Shown one piece after another: positions 50,137 through 58,360 of a stretch of DNA of 64,000 bases. The position numbers were made by a program, and so were the translations under genes. Source of the stretch: Clostridiales bacterium. GTDB taxonomy: Bacteria > Bacillota > Clostridia > Oscillospirales > Oscillospiraceae. How positions within the stretch are numbered: position 1 is the stretch's first letter; each line of letters opens with the position of its first letter. Below the pieces are notes generated by a model. It had not been told where the DNA came from. It made no database searches and saw only the letters and a list, made by a program, of their open reading frames with translations. The DNA is taken from the NCBI GenBank assembly GCA_004551945.1, contig SFPN01000005.1:15023-79022 (forward strand), read 5' to 3'.

Positions 50137-51540
50137 TCACCTGGCATTACTTTTCCGCCGGGTTCCTTCCCTTTTTCCGGGAGAGATTTCTCCTTTTTTT
50201 GCAGGATATGATTCTAAAAACTTCACAAGAGCCTGCTTTTCATTCTCCACGCTGCCCTCCAGCACACCCTCCAGCAGCATCCGCTGGGCCCGGCCGATTT
50301 CCGGTCCCCGCAGGCCCAGGGCCATCAGATCCTGACCCCGGAGGGCCAGGTCCCGCACCGTCAGGCAGGGGGACTGGGCCAGGATCTCCCGGGCCAGCGC
50401 CTCCACCGCGTCCAGCCGGGCCTTGCGGCTCCGGTAGGCCGGGGCCAGCGCCCCGGTGTCCCCCCGCTGAAGGTCGATAAGCTGGAAAAAAGGTTCCGCC
50501 CCCAGCTTGTTCAGCCACCGCTTGACCAGGCGGGGGTCCTCCTCTATGACAGAATCATGGTAATGTACTAAGGTTTCTGCCCGCTGGCAGACTGCCTTGG
50601 GAAAGCGCAGTCGGGTCAGGATTTCCCGGGTCATAGCGGCGCTTTCCCTGGCGTGCCCGTAAAAATGGCCCTCTCCGTCCTCTCCCAGGGAGAAGCACCG
50701 GGGTTTTCCCACGTCGTGGAGCAAGGCGGCCAGCCGCAGGGAGAGCCCGGAGGGCACCCCGTCCACCGCCGCGGCGGTATGGGCCAGCAGATCATAGCAG
50801 TGGTGCCGGTTGCGCTGGTCAAACCCCACCATAGGCAGAAGCTCCGGGATCACCTGTCCCAAAATATCGGGGTAGGTCTGCAAGACATGGCCCGCCCCCT
50901 TGCCCAGCAGGAGCTTAGCCAGCTCGGCGCTGACCCGCTCGGCAGAAATCTTTTTCAGCAGTCCCGCCTGCCGACGGGCGGCTTCTTCGGTCTCCTGTTC
51001 CAAAGAAAATCCCAGCACCGAGGCAAACCGCAGGCCCCGGAGAATCCGCAGGGCGTCCTCCTGAAAGCGAATCATGGGATTTCCCACCGCCCGGATTTGT
51101 GCATGTTGCACATCTTCCTGCCCTCCGAAAAAGTCTTGGAGGCCCTCTCCGGGGCTGTAGGCCATGGCGTTCATGGTGAAGTCCCGGCGGGCAGCGTCCT
51201 CCCGCAGGGACCGGGTAAAGGTGACCTGGTCCGGGTGGCGGGCGTCGGAGTAGTCCCCGTCCACCCGGTAGGTGGTGATCTCCAAAGGCTCTCCCTCCAG
51301 CACCACGGTAACTGTTCCGTGGCGGATGCCGGTCTCAATCACCGGCAGGCCCTGAAAGACTGCCTTGGTCTCCTCCGGCAGGGCGGAGGTGGTGATGTCG
51401 TAATCCTTGGGGGAGAGCCCCAGAAGGAAATCCCGGACGCAGCCCCCCACAATCCACGCCTCATACCCTGCCGCCCGGAGCATCTCCAGGGCCCGGGCCG
51501 CCGGAGGGGACAGGGGAAACGCCTTCTGTTCCTGTGCCAT
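50137..51540 (-). CDS. cca: CCA-adding tRNA nucleotidyltransferase
   Basis: Adds or repairs the 3' CCA of tRNAs. The 467-residue class II enzyme has the nucleotidyltransferase head with GGCVRDFLLG and the catalytic Asp pair in KDYDITTSA. Neck and body follow, with RILRGLRFASVLGF and AEELVSAELAKLL-like segments (ERVSAELAKLL here). An HD domain (LLHDVGKPRCF) lies in the C-terminal half. I chose the ATG at 51540; a GTG ten codons upstream is an alternative, and neither has a strong binding site. The C-terminus is basic. It is separated from the spoIIIA operon by a terminator-like hairpin on the other side. Confidence 0.92.
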   Translation of the reverse strand: MAQEQKAFPLSPPAARALEMLRAAGYEAWIVGGCVRDFLLGLSPKDYDITTSALPEETKAVFQGLPVIETGIRHGTVTVVLEGEPLEITTYRVDGDYSDARHPDQVTFTRSLREDAARRDFTMNAMAYSPGEGLQDFFGGQEDVQHAQIRAVGNPMIRFQEDALRILRGLRFASVLGFSLEQETEEAARRQAGLLKKISAERVSAELAKLLLGKGAGHVLQTYPDILGQVIPELLPMVGFDQRNRHHCYDLLAHTAAAVDGVPSGLSLRLAALLHDVGKPRCFSLGEDGEGHFYGHARESAAMTREILTRLRFPKAVCQRAETLVHYHDSVIEEDPRLVKRWLNKLGAEPFFQLIDLQRGDTGALAPAYRSRKARLDAVEALAREILAQSPCLTVRDLALRGQDLMALGLRGPEIGRAQRMLLEGVLEGSVENEKQALVKFLESYPAKKGEISPGKREGTRRKSNAR

Positions 51541-51596
51541 GCTTCCGCCGCCTTTCCGCTTTTTCTCCACTATAGCATTTCCCAGGGGAAAAAGAA

Positions 51597-51645
51597 AGGC
51601 AAAAGCCCTCCCCCGCAGGCGAGATTCCCCGGGGAAGGGCGGGCA
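51597..51645 (-). terminator. Terminator after spoIIIAH
   Basis: Imperfect stem GCCCTTCCCC/GGGGGAGGGC with a 16-base loop, then TTTTGCCTTT on the minus strand, directly past spoIIIAH. Confidence 0.7.
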
Positions 51646-51649
51646 AGGC

Positions 51650-52234
51650 TCATTCGGCCTCGATGATTTTGATCTGGTCGGCGCTCAAGCCGGTCTGCTC
51701 CATGACGATCTCCCCGATCCGGGCAGCGTCCGTGTCGGTCATGCCGTTTTCCAGGGAGGAGACCACCACGCTGATGCTGTCCTCCCCCAGGAAGGCCACG
51801 CAGTCGGCGTAGCCCTTGGCGGTGACCAGGTTCTCGATCTGGGCCTCGGTCATGGTATAGTCGGCCATGGTCTGGATGGCGGCGTTGGCCTCGTCGATGG
51901 CGGTCTGGTCGGCCTTCTCATCGCTGGCCGCCTCCTGGAGCAGGGACAGGGCGTTGTCCCGGGCCTGCTGACGGTTCAGCCGGGCGGTAGAGAAGTAGCT
52001 GCCCAACGTCTCATCGGCGCTGTCCGCCCCCTCCTGGGCGGCGCCGTCCTCCTGGGTTCCTTCGGAGGGGTCCTGCCGGTTCAGCAGGGAGCTGCTCTGG
52101 CTGTCCACCAGGGCAGCCTCCCCCAGGTTTTTCCCCGCCTCCGCGTCCTGGGAGTAGCTCCAATTCAAATAGACCGCCCCGCAGACAAAGAGCACGATGG
52201 CCGCCGCGATGGCATTGCGTTTCCAGAGTTTCAT
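51650..52234 (-). CDS. spoIIIAH: Stage III sporulation protein AH
   Basis: Mother-cell half of the SpoIIIAH-SpoIIQ channel that joins mother cell and forespore. The 194-residue protein has one N-terminal membrane helix (about 7-24) and an extracytoplasmic part: a glutamine/serine-rich linker, then a YscJ/FliF-like ring-building domain in about 100-194 (AQIENLVTAKGYADCVAFL). GAGGAAG precedes the ATG. It is the last gene of the spoIIIA operon. Confidence 0.93.
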   Translation of the reverse strand: MKLWKRNAIAAAIVLFVCGAVYLNWSYSQDAEAGKNLGEAALVDSQSSSLLNRQDPSEGTQEDGAAQEGADSADETLGSYFSTARLNRQQARDNALSLLQEAASDEKADQTAIDEANAAIQTMADYTMTEAQIENLVTAKGYADCVAFLGEDSISVVVSSLENGMTDTDAARIGEIVMEQTGLSADQIKIIEAE

Positions 52235-52244
52235 AGCTTCTTCC

Positions 52245-52763
52245 TCACTTTCCTTTACTGATGGAGATTTTATCGGCTCCCAGGCCGGTCAGCGCCGACG
52301 TGGCCTCGGTGAGCTTCAAGCGCACGGTGGGGTCGTCCCCGCCGGGGCAGACCAGAAGGGCCCCCTGATAGCTGGGGTAGAGCTCCTGGACGCTGACCGT
52401 CTCCTGGCTGCCGCTGCCCCGGGAGAGGACCACCGTCTCGGTCTGCTCCCGTCCCTCCTCCCCGTCCCGGTCCACGTTCTGGGCCAGCACCTGCCGGGGG
52501 CCGTCCTGGAGGGTGAGGACCACGGTGACCTCTCCCGCCCCGTCAATCCGGGACAGGGCCTGGGCCAGCCGGTCCTCCATGGCCGCCAGGTCAAACTGGG
52601 TGGCAGAGGCCGGAGTTTCCTCCTCCTGGGCTTCCTCTTCCTTTCCGGAGGGAAGCGCCAGCAGAACCAGCCCCGCCAGAATCACCAGCCACACCAGCCG
52701 GTATGCCTTTGTGGTTTCCTTGATTTTCCCGGCCAGGCGGGCCAGGGTTTCTCTCCCGTTCAT
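52245..52763 (-). CDS. spoIIIAG: Stage III sporulation protein AG
   Basis: Forms a large ring in the mother-cell membrane of the feeding-tube channel. The 172-residue protein has one membrane helix (about 22-39) and an outer domain with a ring-building motif (LAQALSRIDGAGEVTVVLTL and LTEATSALTGLGADKISI). At 172 residues it is shorter than the B. subtilis protein, mainly in the linker. The ATG overlaps the spoIIIAF stop as ATGA. Confidence 0.92.
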   Translation of the reverse strand: MNGRETLARLAGKIKETTKAYRLVWLVILAGLVLLALPSGKEEEAQEEETPASATQFDLAAMEDRLAQALSRIDGAGEVTVVLTLQDGPRQVLAQNVDRDGEEGREQTETVVLSRGSGSQETVSVQELYPSYQGALLVCPGGDDPTVRLKLTEATSALTGLGADKISISKGK

Positions 52764-53248
52764 GGCGTCTCCTCACTGATGTAAATTTGATCCTCCCGGG
52801 CAAGGCCCAGGTCCTGGGTGATGGCCTGGCACAACTGCTCCTGCTGATCCGGACTCATCGTGCCGGTGACAGTCACCGACTTGGGCAGAGGGACCCCGTC
52901 CTCCCCGGTTTCACAGGTTACCCGGGCAGTGCAGGTCAACCCCAGCTGGGCCCCTTTGTCCACAATGTATGCGGCCAGTTCCTCCTCTATGATTCCTTTC
53001 ATAGGCTCCCGGGCGGCCTGGTCCAGGGTTTCCTGCCGGATGGACCCGGCGGGCAGGGTGTTTACCAGGTCGTAGAGCTGGTCGTAGTCCATGGTCACCA
53101 GGGGCTGTAAAATCCCCAATACCAGGATCAGCCCGCCGGTGAGCTTGCCCACCCGCTTGACCGAGCCCTGGGGCATCAGGGCCTCCGCCCCGGCGATCAC
53201 CAGGGCGGAAACCGTCACCGTGAGAATCCAGGTCCGAATGAGTTCCAT
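52760..53248 (-). CDS. spoIIIAF: Stage III sporulation protein AF
   Basis: A 162-residue membrane protein of the SpoIIIA channel. Two N-terminal helices (about 5-22 and 34-50) are followed by an extracytoplasmic domain of the ring-building type (LGLTCTARVTCETGEDG). AAGGAGG precedes the ATG. It lies 14 bases after spoIIIAE and overlaps spoIIIAG by four bases. Confidence 0.92.
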   Translation of the reverse strand: MELIRTWILTVTVSALVIAGAEALMPQGSVKRVGKLTGGLILVLGILQPLVTMDYDQLYDLVNTLPAGSIRQETLDQAAREPMKGIIEEELAAYIVDKGAQLGLTCTARVTCETGEDGVPLPKSVTVTGTMSPDQQEQLCQAITQDLGLAREDQIYISEETP

Positions 53249-53262
53249 ACGCCCCCTCCTTC

Positions 53263-54360
53263 CTACCCCGCCACCGTGGAGACGGCCGAGACCATGGCCA
53301 CAATGAGCAGCACCCCGCAGGAGCCGGTCATGGCCATGATGAGACCGAAGGCGGTGCCGATGGCCTCAATGAGACCGGTGACCCGCCCGTTTCCCGAGGC
53401 GGTGGCCGCCAGGGCGGCGGTACACTTATACATTAAATAATGGACCCCCAGGTTGAGAAAGGGCACCAGACAGATGCCCACCACCGCCAGCATTCCAAAC
53501 ACACCGGCGGCGTTGCGCAGGACCCCGGCCCCGGCCAGCAAGGTCTCCGCCGTGTCGGAGATCACCCCGCCCACCACGGGGACCAGGTTGGACATGGTGA
53601 ACTTGGCGGCCTTGATGGTGGCGGCGTCCGCGCTGCCGGAGATCACCCCGGTCAGGTTCAGGTAGGCGATGAAAATCAGCAGCACCACCGACAGGATAGT
53701 AGCGATGAGCCACTTGAGCAGCCCCCCCAGCCGCCGGAGGCCGTCGTTTCCCAAAGCCGCCCAGGCCACTTGGACCGCCACGAAGGCGTAGCACAAGGGG
53801 ATGAGCAGCTTGCTTACCAGGCGGATGAGAAAATCCGAAAAGAGGATGGTGGCCGCGTACTTCACCCCGGCGGCGGCCGGCGAGCCGCTGGCCGCCGTGG
53901 CCATGGACACCGCCGGCAGCAGCACGTCCGCCAGGGTTTGCATCTGAAAGATGGCGTCCTCCCCCAGGGACAGCAGGGAGTGCACGTCCCCCACGGCGAT
54001 GGCGGCGATGGCCAGCACCGCCGCCAGGGTGGCAATTTTCAGGGGATCACCGCCGCCACCCTCCCCCAGGCCTTCCGCCAGACCGCACAGCAGCGTAATC
54101 GCCAGCAGGAGCACGCAGCTGCGCCCGGCGGTCTTCACCACCTGGACCAGCTTATCCTTCACCTGCTGGGCCAAGTTGCGGAAAATCCCCGCCACATCCA
54201 GGTCCTTGCCCAGGTCCGCTTCTCCGGTGTATTCCCCCCCGGCCCGCTCCAGGTCCTCCAGCCCCAGGGATTCCCGCTGGCTCTCCAGCACCTCCTCCTG
54301 GTCCAGGGCCAGCGCCCCGGGAGCCAGGAGAAGGGCCGCCAGAAGGACCAGGGCCAGCAC
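53263..54360 (-). CDS. spoIIIAE: Stage III sporulation protein AE
   Basis: Polytopic membrane protein of the SpoIIIA complex. The 365-residue protein begins with a signal-like segment (VLALVLLAALLLAPGALALDQ) and then, after a soluble stretch, carries about seven hydrophobic helices with the AASGSPAAAGVKYAATILFSDFLIRL family region. I took the GTG at 54360, five bases after the spoIIIAD stop, because no ATG, GTG or TTG is in frame close upstream. There is no obvious binding site, so coupling to spoIIIAD is likely. The open frame extending upstream through spoIIIAD is non-conserved. Confidence 0.88.
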   Translation of the reverse strand: MLALVLLAALLLAPGALALDQEEVLESQRESLGLEDLERAGGEYTGEADLGKDLDVAGIFRNLAQQVKDKLVQVVKTAGRSCVLLLAITLLCGLAEGLGEGGGGDPLKIATLAAVLAIAAIAVGDVHSLLSLGEDAIFQMQTLADVLLPAVSMATAASGSPAAAGVKYAATILFSDFLIRLVSKLLIPLCYAFVAVQVAWAALGNDGLRRLGGLLKWLIATILSVVLLIFIAYLNLTGVISGSADAATIKAAKFTMSNLVPVVGGVISDTAETLLAGAGVLRNAAGVFGMLAVVGICLVPFLNLGVHYLMYKCTAALAATASGNGRVTGLIEAIGTAFGLIMAMTGSCGVLLIVAMVSAVSTVAG

Positions 54361-54365
54361 CCGGA

Positions 54366-54749
54366 CTAGAGCAGGGCCAGCACCAGCTGCAGCACCATTT
54401 TTAACAGGGGCAGCGCCACCAGCACCGCCGCGGCTCCCCCGGCAATTTCCAAAAAGGCGGCAATGCTCCCCTCCCCCGCGTCCCGGCACAAGGAGGAGGC
54501 CAGCCTGGTGACCACCGCCAGCCCCACCGTCTGGAGCATAGGGCGGAGGATGGTGGGGGATAGCTCCGCCAGGTCGGCCAGCTCCGTTAGCACGTCCCGG
54601 ATGGTCTCCAGCAGAGGCAGGGTGTTCCACAGGAGCAGCACACAGGCGGCCAAGGTCAAAACGGCGGCCAGCTCCGGGGCCTTCTGCCGCACCACCACAC
54701 CGCAGAGGGCGGCCGTTACCCCCACCGCGGCCAGCGCCATCATATCCAT
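54366..54749 (-). CDS. spoIIIAD: Stage III sporulation protein AD
   Basis: A 127-residue membrane protein with about four helices. The stretch RQKAPELAAVLTLAACVLLL and the later AGEGSIAAFLEIAGGAAAVLVALPL are typical of the family; the RDAGE(G/S)S motif is nearly invariant among SpoIIIAD proteins. The start ATG overlaps the close of spoIIIAC by a few bases' distance (spoIIIAC ends at 54756). It leads directly into spoIIIAE. Confidence 0.93.
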   Translation of the reverse strand: MDMMALAAVGVTAALCGVVVRQKAPELAAVLTLAACVLLLWNTLPLLETIRDVLTELADLAELSPTILRPMLQTVGLAVVTRLASSLCRDAGEGSIAAFLEIAGGAAAVLVALPLLKMVLQLVLALL

Positions 54750-54755
54750 AGCCCA

Positions 54756-54950
54756 TCACAACCCGAAGAGGGTCTTGACCAGCTCGAACAGATCGCTGAT
54801 CTTCTGGACCACCATCATGAGCACCACAATCAGCCCCGCCAGGGTGGTCATGGTGGCCTGCTCCTCCCGGCCGGATCGGGTGAGCACCTGGTTGAGGACC
54901 GACACCAGAATCCCCACCGCCGCAATTTTGAATATCAGATCTACGTCCAT
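54756..54950 (-). CDS. spoIIIAC: Stage III sporulation protein AC
   Basis: A 64-residue protein with two membrane helices (MDVDLIFKIAAVGILVSVLNQVL region and the TLAGLIVVLMMVVQKI region). Family landmarks are the QVLTRSGREEQA loop and the DLFELVKTLFGL end. AAGGAGG lies six bases before the ATG at 54950. It is hidden within a longer open frame whose upstream part is not conserved; length and start match SpoIIIAC exactly. Confidence 0.93.
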   Translation of the reverse strand: MDVDLIFKIAAVGILVSVLNQVLTRSGREEQATMTTLAGLIVVLMMVVQKISDLFELVKTLFGL

Positions 54951-55039
54951 GCCACAGCCTCCTTCAGCGGAAACGGCTCGTCCCCGCTTCTTCCGTTCCT
55001 CACACTCTATGCCGCCGGTGGGCGGGCTATGCCTGCTTT

Positions 55040-55552
55040 TCACAGGAGAATCAGGCAGAAGAGCCCCCCGGTGACCCCCAGGGCCACATACACCCGGAAG
55101 AGCCGTTTCTCCTCCTGGCGGGACTGGTCCAAACAGCCGTCCAGGGCCTCCCCCAGGCCCTCCAGGGCCCGGCGCTGGCTCTCCCCGTCGTACCGGCCCA
55201 GCACGTCCCCCACCTGGGCGAGCACCTGCTTGTCCGGTTCCGTCAGGGGCAGCGGGGTCTCCGCCAGGGCCTGCTGCCAGCTGTCCGTCCAGCTCTCCCC
55301 GCCCCCGGCGAGAAAGTTCTCCCGGCAGGCAGTGAAAAAGGTCCCGGCAGGGCCGGTTGTCTCCCCAGCCGCCTGGTCCAGCAGGTCCGTCAGGGGGCGC
55401 AGGGAAAAGGACAGCTCCCGGGTCAGCAGGGACAGAGCCCGGCGGAAGGCCCACAGGCAGGCTGTGCGCTTTTTCAGCTCCAACCCCCGCAGAACTCCCA
55501 GGCTGGCGCACCCCAGGAGAAGCAGGAGTTTTCCCAAAAGCTCCGCTCTCAT
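55040..55552 (-). CDS. spoIIIAB: Stage III sporulation protein AB
   Basis: A 170-residue protein of the SpoIIIAB family, distantly related to type II secretion GspF-like components. It starts MRAELLGKLLLLLGCASLGVL, an N-terminal helix, and ends with a second helix (VYVALGVTGGLFCLILL). Between lies a helical domain with the LWAFRRALSLLTRELSFSLRPL segment. The ATG overlaps the spoIIIAA stop as ATGA. The longer open frame upstream runs antiparallel through spoIIIAA and is not real. Confidence 0.92.
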   Translation of the reverse strand: MRAELLGKLLLLLGCASLGVLRGLELKKRTACLWAFRRALSLLTRELSFSLRPLTDLLDQAAGETTGPAGTFFTACRENFLAGGGESWTDSWQQALAETPLPLTEPDKQVLAQVGDVLGRYDGESQRRALEGLGEALDGCLDQSRQEEKRLFRVYVALGVTGGLFCLILL

Positions 55553-56442
55553 GGTTTCCCCTCCCCGTCGGTGACCTGGTAGATCCGCTTGCCGCCTTTC
55601 CACTGAATCCACACCAAGCGGCGGAAAATCCCCTGGGCCAGCAGATCCCGGTACAAGGGGCGCAGGCACAGCTCCTCCCAGCCGGACCCGTGGGCGGTGG
55701 CCAGAAGGGTGACCCCGCACCCCGCCGCCTGGGTAATGGCCAGAAGGTCCGCCGGGTCGGTGATCTCGTCGGCGGCCAGAACCTGGGGGCTCATGGCCCG
55801 CAGGAGCATCATCATCCCCAGAGCCTTGGGGCAGTTTTCCAGCACGTCGGTCCGGGGGCCCAGGTCGTAGCGCAGGTTTCCCGCGCCCAGCTCCCCCCGC
55901 TCGTCCGCCACCCCTACCCGCAGGGGCGGCAGCCCGTCCCCCGAGGAGATACAGCGGATCAGGTCCCGGAGCAGGGTGGTCTTGCCCAGCCCCGGGGGGG
56001 AGAGAATCAGGGTGCTGGCCAGCCGTCCGCCCTCCAGCAGCTGAGGGATCAGCGGCCGGGCCACCCCCGGCACCGCCCGGGGCAGGCGGATGGCCAGGGA
56101 GGTCACCCGCCGGAAGGACTGGAGCTGTCCGTCCTGAACCGCCCCCTCTCCGCAGACGCCGATGCGCACCCCGCCGGCGGCGGTGACGTAGCCCCGGCGC
56201 AGCTGGTCCAGAATGGTGTGGACCGAGCCCTGCCCCGCTGTCTCCAGCACCCGGTGCAGGTCCTCCTGGGTTAGCGTACGGGCCTGCCAGGCGGGGCACG
56301 TCCACTCCTCCCCGCCGCTCACCGCCCGCAGGGGGAACCCCTCCCGCAGGCGCAGCTCCTCCAGGGGGCCCCGGGCCTTGTCCCCGCCCTGCGCCACCTC
56401 CTCCCGGAGAAACCGGGGAAGCACATGGTCAAAGGCTGTCAT
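55549..56442 (-). CDS. spoIIIAA: Stage III sporulation protein AA (secretion-type ATPase)
   Basis: Cytosolic ATPase of the SpoIIIA complex, related to type II/IV secretion ATPases. The 297-residue protein has Walker A PPGLGKTT in the middle, a Walker-B-like VLAADEI and the DPADLLAITQAAGCGV, LLATAHGSG segments. The ATG at 56442 has AAGGAGGGG seven bases upstream. A SigE-like promoter lies just before it. It is first of eight genes, all on the minus strand with short gaps or overlaps: spoIIIAA, AB, AC, AD, AE, AF, AG, AH. Confidence 0.95.
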   Translation of the reverse strand: MTAFDHVLPRFLREEVAQGGDKARGPLEELRLREGFPLRAVSGGEEWTCPAWQARTLTQEDLHRVLETAGQGSVHTILDQLRRGYVTAAGGVRIGVCGEGAVQDGQLQSFRRVTSLAIRLPRAVPGVARPLIPQLLEGGRLASTLILSPPGLGKTTLLRDLIRCISSGDGLPPLRVGVADERGELGAGNLRYDLGPRTDVLENCPKALGMMMLLRAMSPQVLAADEITDPADLLAITQAAGCGVTLLATAHGSGWEELCLRPLYRDLLAQGIFRRLVWIQWKGGKRIYQVTDGEGKP

Positions 56443-56464
56443 CCCATCCCCTCCTTTCCTCCCT

Positions 56465-56494
56465 ATCCTATGAGAGGTTGTCCCGGGAGTATGC
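56465..56494 (-). promoter_or_regulatory. Candidate SigE promoter for the spoIIIA operon
   Basis: Minus strand: GCATACT, 15-base spacer, CATAGGAT. In B. subtilis spoIIIA is SigE-driven. The predicted start leaves a leader of only about 16 bases, which contains the ribosome-binding site. Confidence 0.55.
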
Positions 56495-56497
56495 CTC

Positions 56498-56526
56498 TTG
56501 CCAAAGAAATCAGGGGCCTTTATAAT
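56498..56526 (+). promoter_or_regulatory. SigA-type promoter for the MBL-fold gene
   Basis: Plus strand: TTGCCA, 17-base spacer, TATAAT. It lies back to back with the SigE-like spoIIIA promoter, four bases apart at their -35 boxes. Confidence 0.7.
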
Positions 56527-56553
56527 AAGAGAAAAAAGAAAGGGTGGTTTGCC

Positions 56554-57369
56554 ATGCGCGCTGTCGTCCTTATGGACAACGTTTCCAACAATCCCGCTCT
56601 CACCGCCCAGTGGGGGCTGTCTATTTATATTGAATATCAAGGCCGCCGGTACCTGCTGGACGCTGGAGCCGGACCGGAGTTTGCGGAAAACGCCAAGGTC
56701 CTGGGCATTGACCTGTCCCAGGTGGACTGCGGGATTCTCTCCCACGCCCACCACGACCATGCCGACGGCATGGATACCTTCTTCCAGGAAAACGCCGGCG
56801 CTCCCTTCTACCTGCGGGAGCCCAGCGGGGAAAACTGCTATGGCTGCAAGGACGATTTTCTGGAATACATCGGGATCAAAAAGGGCCTTCTGGAAACCTA
56901 CCAGAACCGAATCTGCCGCACCGGGGACAAGACCGAGCTGGCCCCCGGCGTGTACCTGCTGGGCCACACCACCCCGGAGCTGGACTGCTGCGGCCAGATG
57001 CACCAGCAGTTTTTGAAAATTGCCGACCAGTTCATGTACGACGACTTCCGCCATGAGCAGAGTCTGATTTTCGACACCGACCAGGGGCTGGTGATCTTCA
57101 ACAGCTGCTGCCACGCCGGCGCGGACGTGGTCATTCAGGAGGCCCAGGCCGCTTTCCCCGGCCGGAAGGTTCACGCCATCGTAGGCGGCTTCCATCTGTT
57201 TGCAATGCCCGTTGACCAGGTGCGCACCTTCGCCCACCGACTGGAGGAGACCGGAGTGGAGCATGTGGTCACCGGCCACTGCACCGGGCAGGACGCCTTT
57301 GAAATTCTGCGGGAAACCCTGGGGAACCGGGTCCGGCAGATGGAGGTTGGGCTGGAGATGGAGTTCTGA
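56554..57369 (+). CDS. Metallo-beta-lactamase-fold hydrolase (COG1237 type)
   Basis: A 271-residue metal-dependent hydrolase. The HxHxDH motif is HAHHDHADG, and further ligands lie in FNSCCHAG, VGGFHLF and TGHCTG. The pattern fits COG1237, a group annotated as dihydropterin-ribofuranosyl-aminobenzene-phosphate synthase relatives, but function in bacteria is not settled. The ATG at 56554 follows AAAGGGTGG. It is a single gene, divergent from spoIIIA, with a terminator shared with the SPFH gene. Confidence 0.85.
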   Translation: MRAVVLMDNVSNNPALTAQWGLSIYIEYQGRRYLLDAGAGPEFAENAKVLGIDLSQVDCGILSHAHHDHADGMDTFFQENAGAPFYLREPSGENCYGCKDDFLEYIGIKKGLLETYQNRICRTGDKTELAPGVYLLGHTTPELDCCGQMHQQFLKIADQFMYDDFRHEQSLIFDTDQGLVIFNSCCHAGADVVIQEAQAAFPGRKVHAIVGGFHLFAMPVDQVRTFAHRLEETGVEHVVTGHCTGQDAFEILRETLGNRVRQMEVGLEMEF

Positions 57370-57377
57370 CAAAGCAA

Positions 57378-57420
57378 CAAGCCCCCGTCCGGTTTTTAGC
57401 CGGACGGGGGCTTGCGTTAT
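57378..57420. terminator. Terminator between MBL-fold and SPFH genes
   Basis: Fifteen-base stem CAAGCCCCCGTCCGG/CCGGACGGGGGCTTG with a seven-base loop. It fills most of the convergent gap; T-rich sequence follows on the plus strand. Confidence 0.85.
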
Positions 57421-57427
57421 ATCCTTT

Positions 57428-58360
57428 TTAAGCCTTGGGCGGAGTGACCGGCGGAACGGGGGCTTTGCCGGTTTCGGGCTTTTTGACGGTCTCCACCACG
57501 CCGGCGGCCAGACCGGCCAGGCCCTGGATCTCCGAGGGGATGATGATCTTGGTGGCCTTGCCGTTGGCAGCAGACTGGAAGGCCTCCAGGGACTTGAGCT
57601 TGATGACCTGGTCGTTGGGGGAAGCCTCGTTCAGCAGCTTCAGGGAGTCGGCCATGGCCTGGTTCACCTTCAGGATGGCTGCGGCCTCTGCCTCGGCGGC
57701 CATGATCCGGGCCTGCTTCTCGGCGTCTGCCCGGAGAATCCGGGATTCCTTCTCGCCTTCCGCCACCAGGATCTGGCTCTGCTTCTGGCCTTCCGCCTGG
57801 AGGATGGATTCCCGGCGTTCCCGCTCGGCCCGCATCTGCTTCTCCATGGCGTTCTGGATGTCCTTGGGGGGCAGGATGTTCTTCAGCTCCACCCGGTTGA
57901 CCTTGATGCCCCAGGGATCGGTGGCCTCGTCCAGGATGCTGCGCATCCGGGCGTTGATGATATCACGGGAGGTAAGGGACTGGTCCAGCTCCAACTCGCC
58001 GATGATGTTCCGCAGGGTGGTGGCGGTGAGGTTTTCAATGGCGTTCATGGGGTTTTCCACGCCATAGGCGTAGAGCTTGGGATCGGTAATCTGGAAGTAG
58101 AGCACGGTATCGATCTGCATGGTCACGTTATCCTTGGTAATGACGGGCTGAGGCGGGAAGTCCGCCACCTGCTCCTTCAGGGAGACCACCTTCAGCACCC
58201 GGTCGATGAAGGGGAGCTTCACGTGCAGGCCCACTCCCCACACGCTGTGGAAGGCGCCCAGGCGCTCAATGACATAGGCCTTGGACTGCTGGACCACCCG
58301 GATGCACCGGGCCAGGATCACCAGGATGACAACGATCAGGATAATCAGAGGGAGTTTCAT
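57428..58360 (-). CDS. SPFH/stomatin-like membrane protein
   Basis: A 310-residue SPFH (band 7) protein with one N-terminal membrane helix (about 4-18) and the band-7 domain, with segments VIERLGAFHSVWGVGLHVKLPFIDRV and VDTVLYFQITDP-like. A coiled-coil region (about 170-235) is rich in Ala, Glu and Lys, and the tail is proline-rich. Such proteins organise membrane microdomains and often pair with NfeD. Here the NfeD gene overlaps the start by four bases, so the two are coupled. Precise role unknown. Confidence 0.9.
   Translation of the reverse strand: MKLPLIILIVVILVILARCIRVVQQSKAYVIERLGAFHSVWGVGLHVKLPFIDRVLKVVSLKEQVADFPPQPVITKDNVTMQIDTVLYFQITDPKLYAYGVENPMNAIENLTATTLRNIIGELELDQSLTSRDIINARMRSILDEATDPWGIKVNRVELKNILPPKDIQNAMEKQMRAERERRESILQAEGQKQSQILVAEGEKESRILRADAEKQARIMAAEAEAAAILKVNQAMADSLKLLNEASPNDQVIKLKSLEAFQSAANGKATKIIIPSEIQGLAGLAAGVVETVKKPETGKAPVPPVTPPKA

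Noticed and set aside
54361..54759. N-terminal extension of spoIIIAE through spoIIIAD
   Set aside because: The extra residues are out-of-frame spoIIIAD sequence (Gly/Arg/Pro-rich); SpoIIIAE normally begins with the signal-like segment used here.
56443..57372. N-terminal extension of spoIIIAA across the opposite MBL-fold gene
   Set aside because: The extension is antisense to a conserved gene; the ATG at 56442 has a strong binding site and gives the normal length.
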